Origin: JADFRG01 sp048054495
GTDB lineage: Bacteria > Chloroflexota > Anaerolineae > Anaerolineales > E44-bin32
Direction: 5' to 3'
DNA length: 6,240 bases
NCBI GenBank assembly: GCA_048054495.1
Contig: JBGMQN010000033.1
Span: 1-6,240 of the forward strand
Below are positions 6,184 through 6,240 of the stretch, in pieces (within the stretch, counting starts at the first letter, position 1; every line of letters begins with the position of its first letter). The position numbers and the translations under genes were made by a program. The notes under the pieces were generated by a model. It saw only the letters and a program-made list of their open reading frames with translations, did not search any database and was not told where the DNA came from.

Positions 6184-6204
6184 GCGGGACCCCAAGGGTC
6201 CCGC
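6184..6204 (-). promoter_or_regulatory. Perfect 9-bp GC-rich hairpin at the predicted 5' end of the transcript
   Basis: On the minus strand GCGGGACCC, a three-base loop TTG, and GGGTCCCGC form a perfect nine-base-pair stem. No run of T follows on either strand, so it does not look like an intrinsic terminator. It begins about seven bases after the TATAAT box, where transcription would start. A stem capping the 5' end can protect mRNA from decay, as is known for E. coli ompA; applying that here is inference. Confidence 0.6.
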
Positions 6205-6210
6205 GGCGGG

Positions 6211-6219
6211 ATTATAGCA
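6211..6219 (-). promoter_or_regulatory. Extended -10 promoter TGCTATAAT for the leftward operon
   Basis: The minus strand carries TGC directly followed by a perfect TATAAT (6216-6211), a full extended -10 element for the housekeeping sigma factor. No clear TTGACA-like hexamer is visible 16-18 bases upstream, which extended -10 promoters do not strictly need. The predicted start near 6204 leaves a leader of about 55 bases before the epimerase ATG. It is the best candidate for driving all the genes in this window. Confidence 0.6.
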
Positions 6220-6240
6220 TAGCGGCCTGCCTGCCCTGGC

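Noticed and set aside
6184..6204. GC hairpin considered as an intrinsic terminator of an upstream gene
   Set aside because: No T run follows the stem on either strand, and a perfect extended -10 lies immediately before it on the minus strand.

Overview
This is a GC-rich, densely packed bacterial chromosomal segment. It looks like ordinary housekeeping and accessory sequence rather than a phage, plasmid or mobile element. All eight genes I can support lie on the minus strand and read from the right edge to the left. Gaps are at most about 100 bases and several junctions overlap, so the window looks like one operon or a run of co-transcribed genes. The mix points to a free-living bacterium: FabI-type fatty acid synthesis, an LmbE/PIG-L deacetylase, a YjbQ protein, a membrane GGDEF protein, an AAG/MPG-type glycosylase and two DUF5698/DUF2179 membrane proteins. 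The style of the deacetylase, glycosylase and YjbQ sequences reminds me of Chloroflexota, but that is a weak impression and not a demonstrated assignment.

Right part (about 4535-6240). Reading leftward from the right edge, there is a consensus extended -10 promoter (TGCTATAAT), a 9-bp GC-rich hairpin that would sit at the very 5' end of the transcript, and an NAD-dependent sugar epimerase/dehydratase. Next is a 3-methyladenine DNA glycosylase of the AAG/MPG family, which overlaps the end of the epimerase gene.

Middle part (about 2116-4538). The enoyl-ACP reductase gene fabI starts inside the ATGA that ends the glycosylase gene. It is followed, with a 20-base overlap, by a six-helix membrane diguanylate cyclase with intact GGDEF and RxxD motifs, and then by a YjbQ/UPF0047 protein.

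Left part (1-2079). A TTG-started LmbE/PIG-L zinc deacetylase is followed by two consecutive, clearly paralogous DUF5698-DUF2179 membrane proteins. The last of these runs to the left edge, where only the first two bases (TA) of its probable stop codon are inside the window.

The genes do not form one recognisable pathway. They span envelope sugar metabolism, DNA repair, lipid synthesis, second-messenger signalling, a deacetylase and membrane proteins of unknown role. The most useful leads are the tandem DUF2179 pair, the overlap that couples fabI to a diguanylate cyclase, the hairpin-capped transcript start, and residue substitutions in the FabI active-site region. I found no CRISPR array, RNA gene, insertion sequence or clearly new defence or mobile system.
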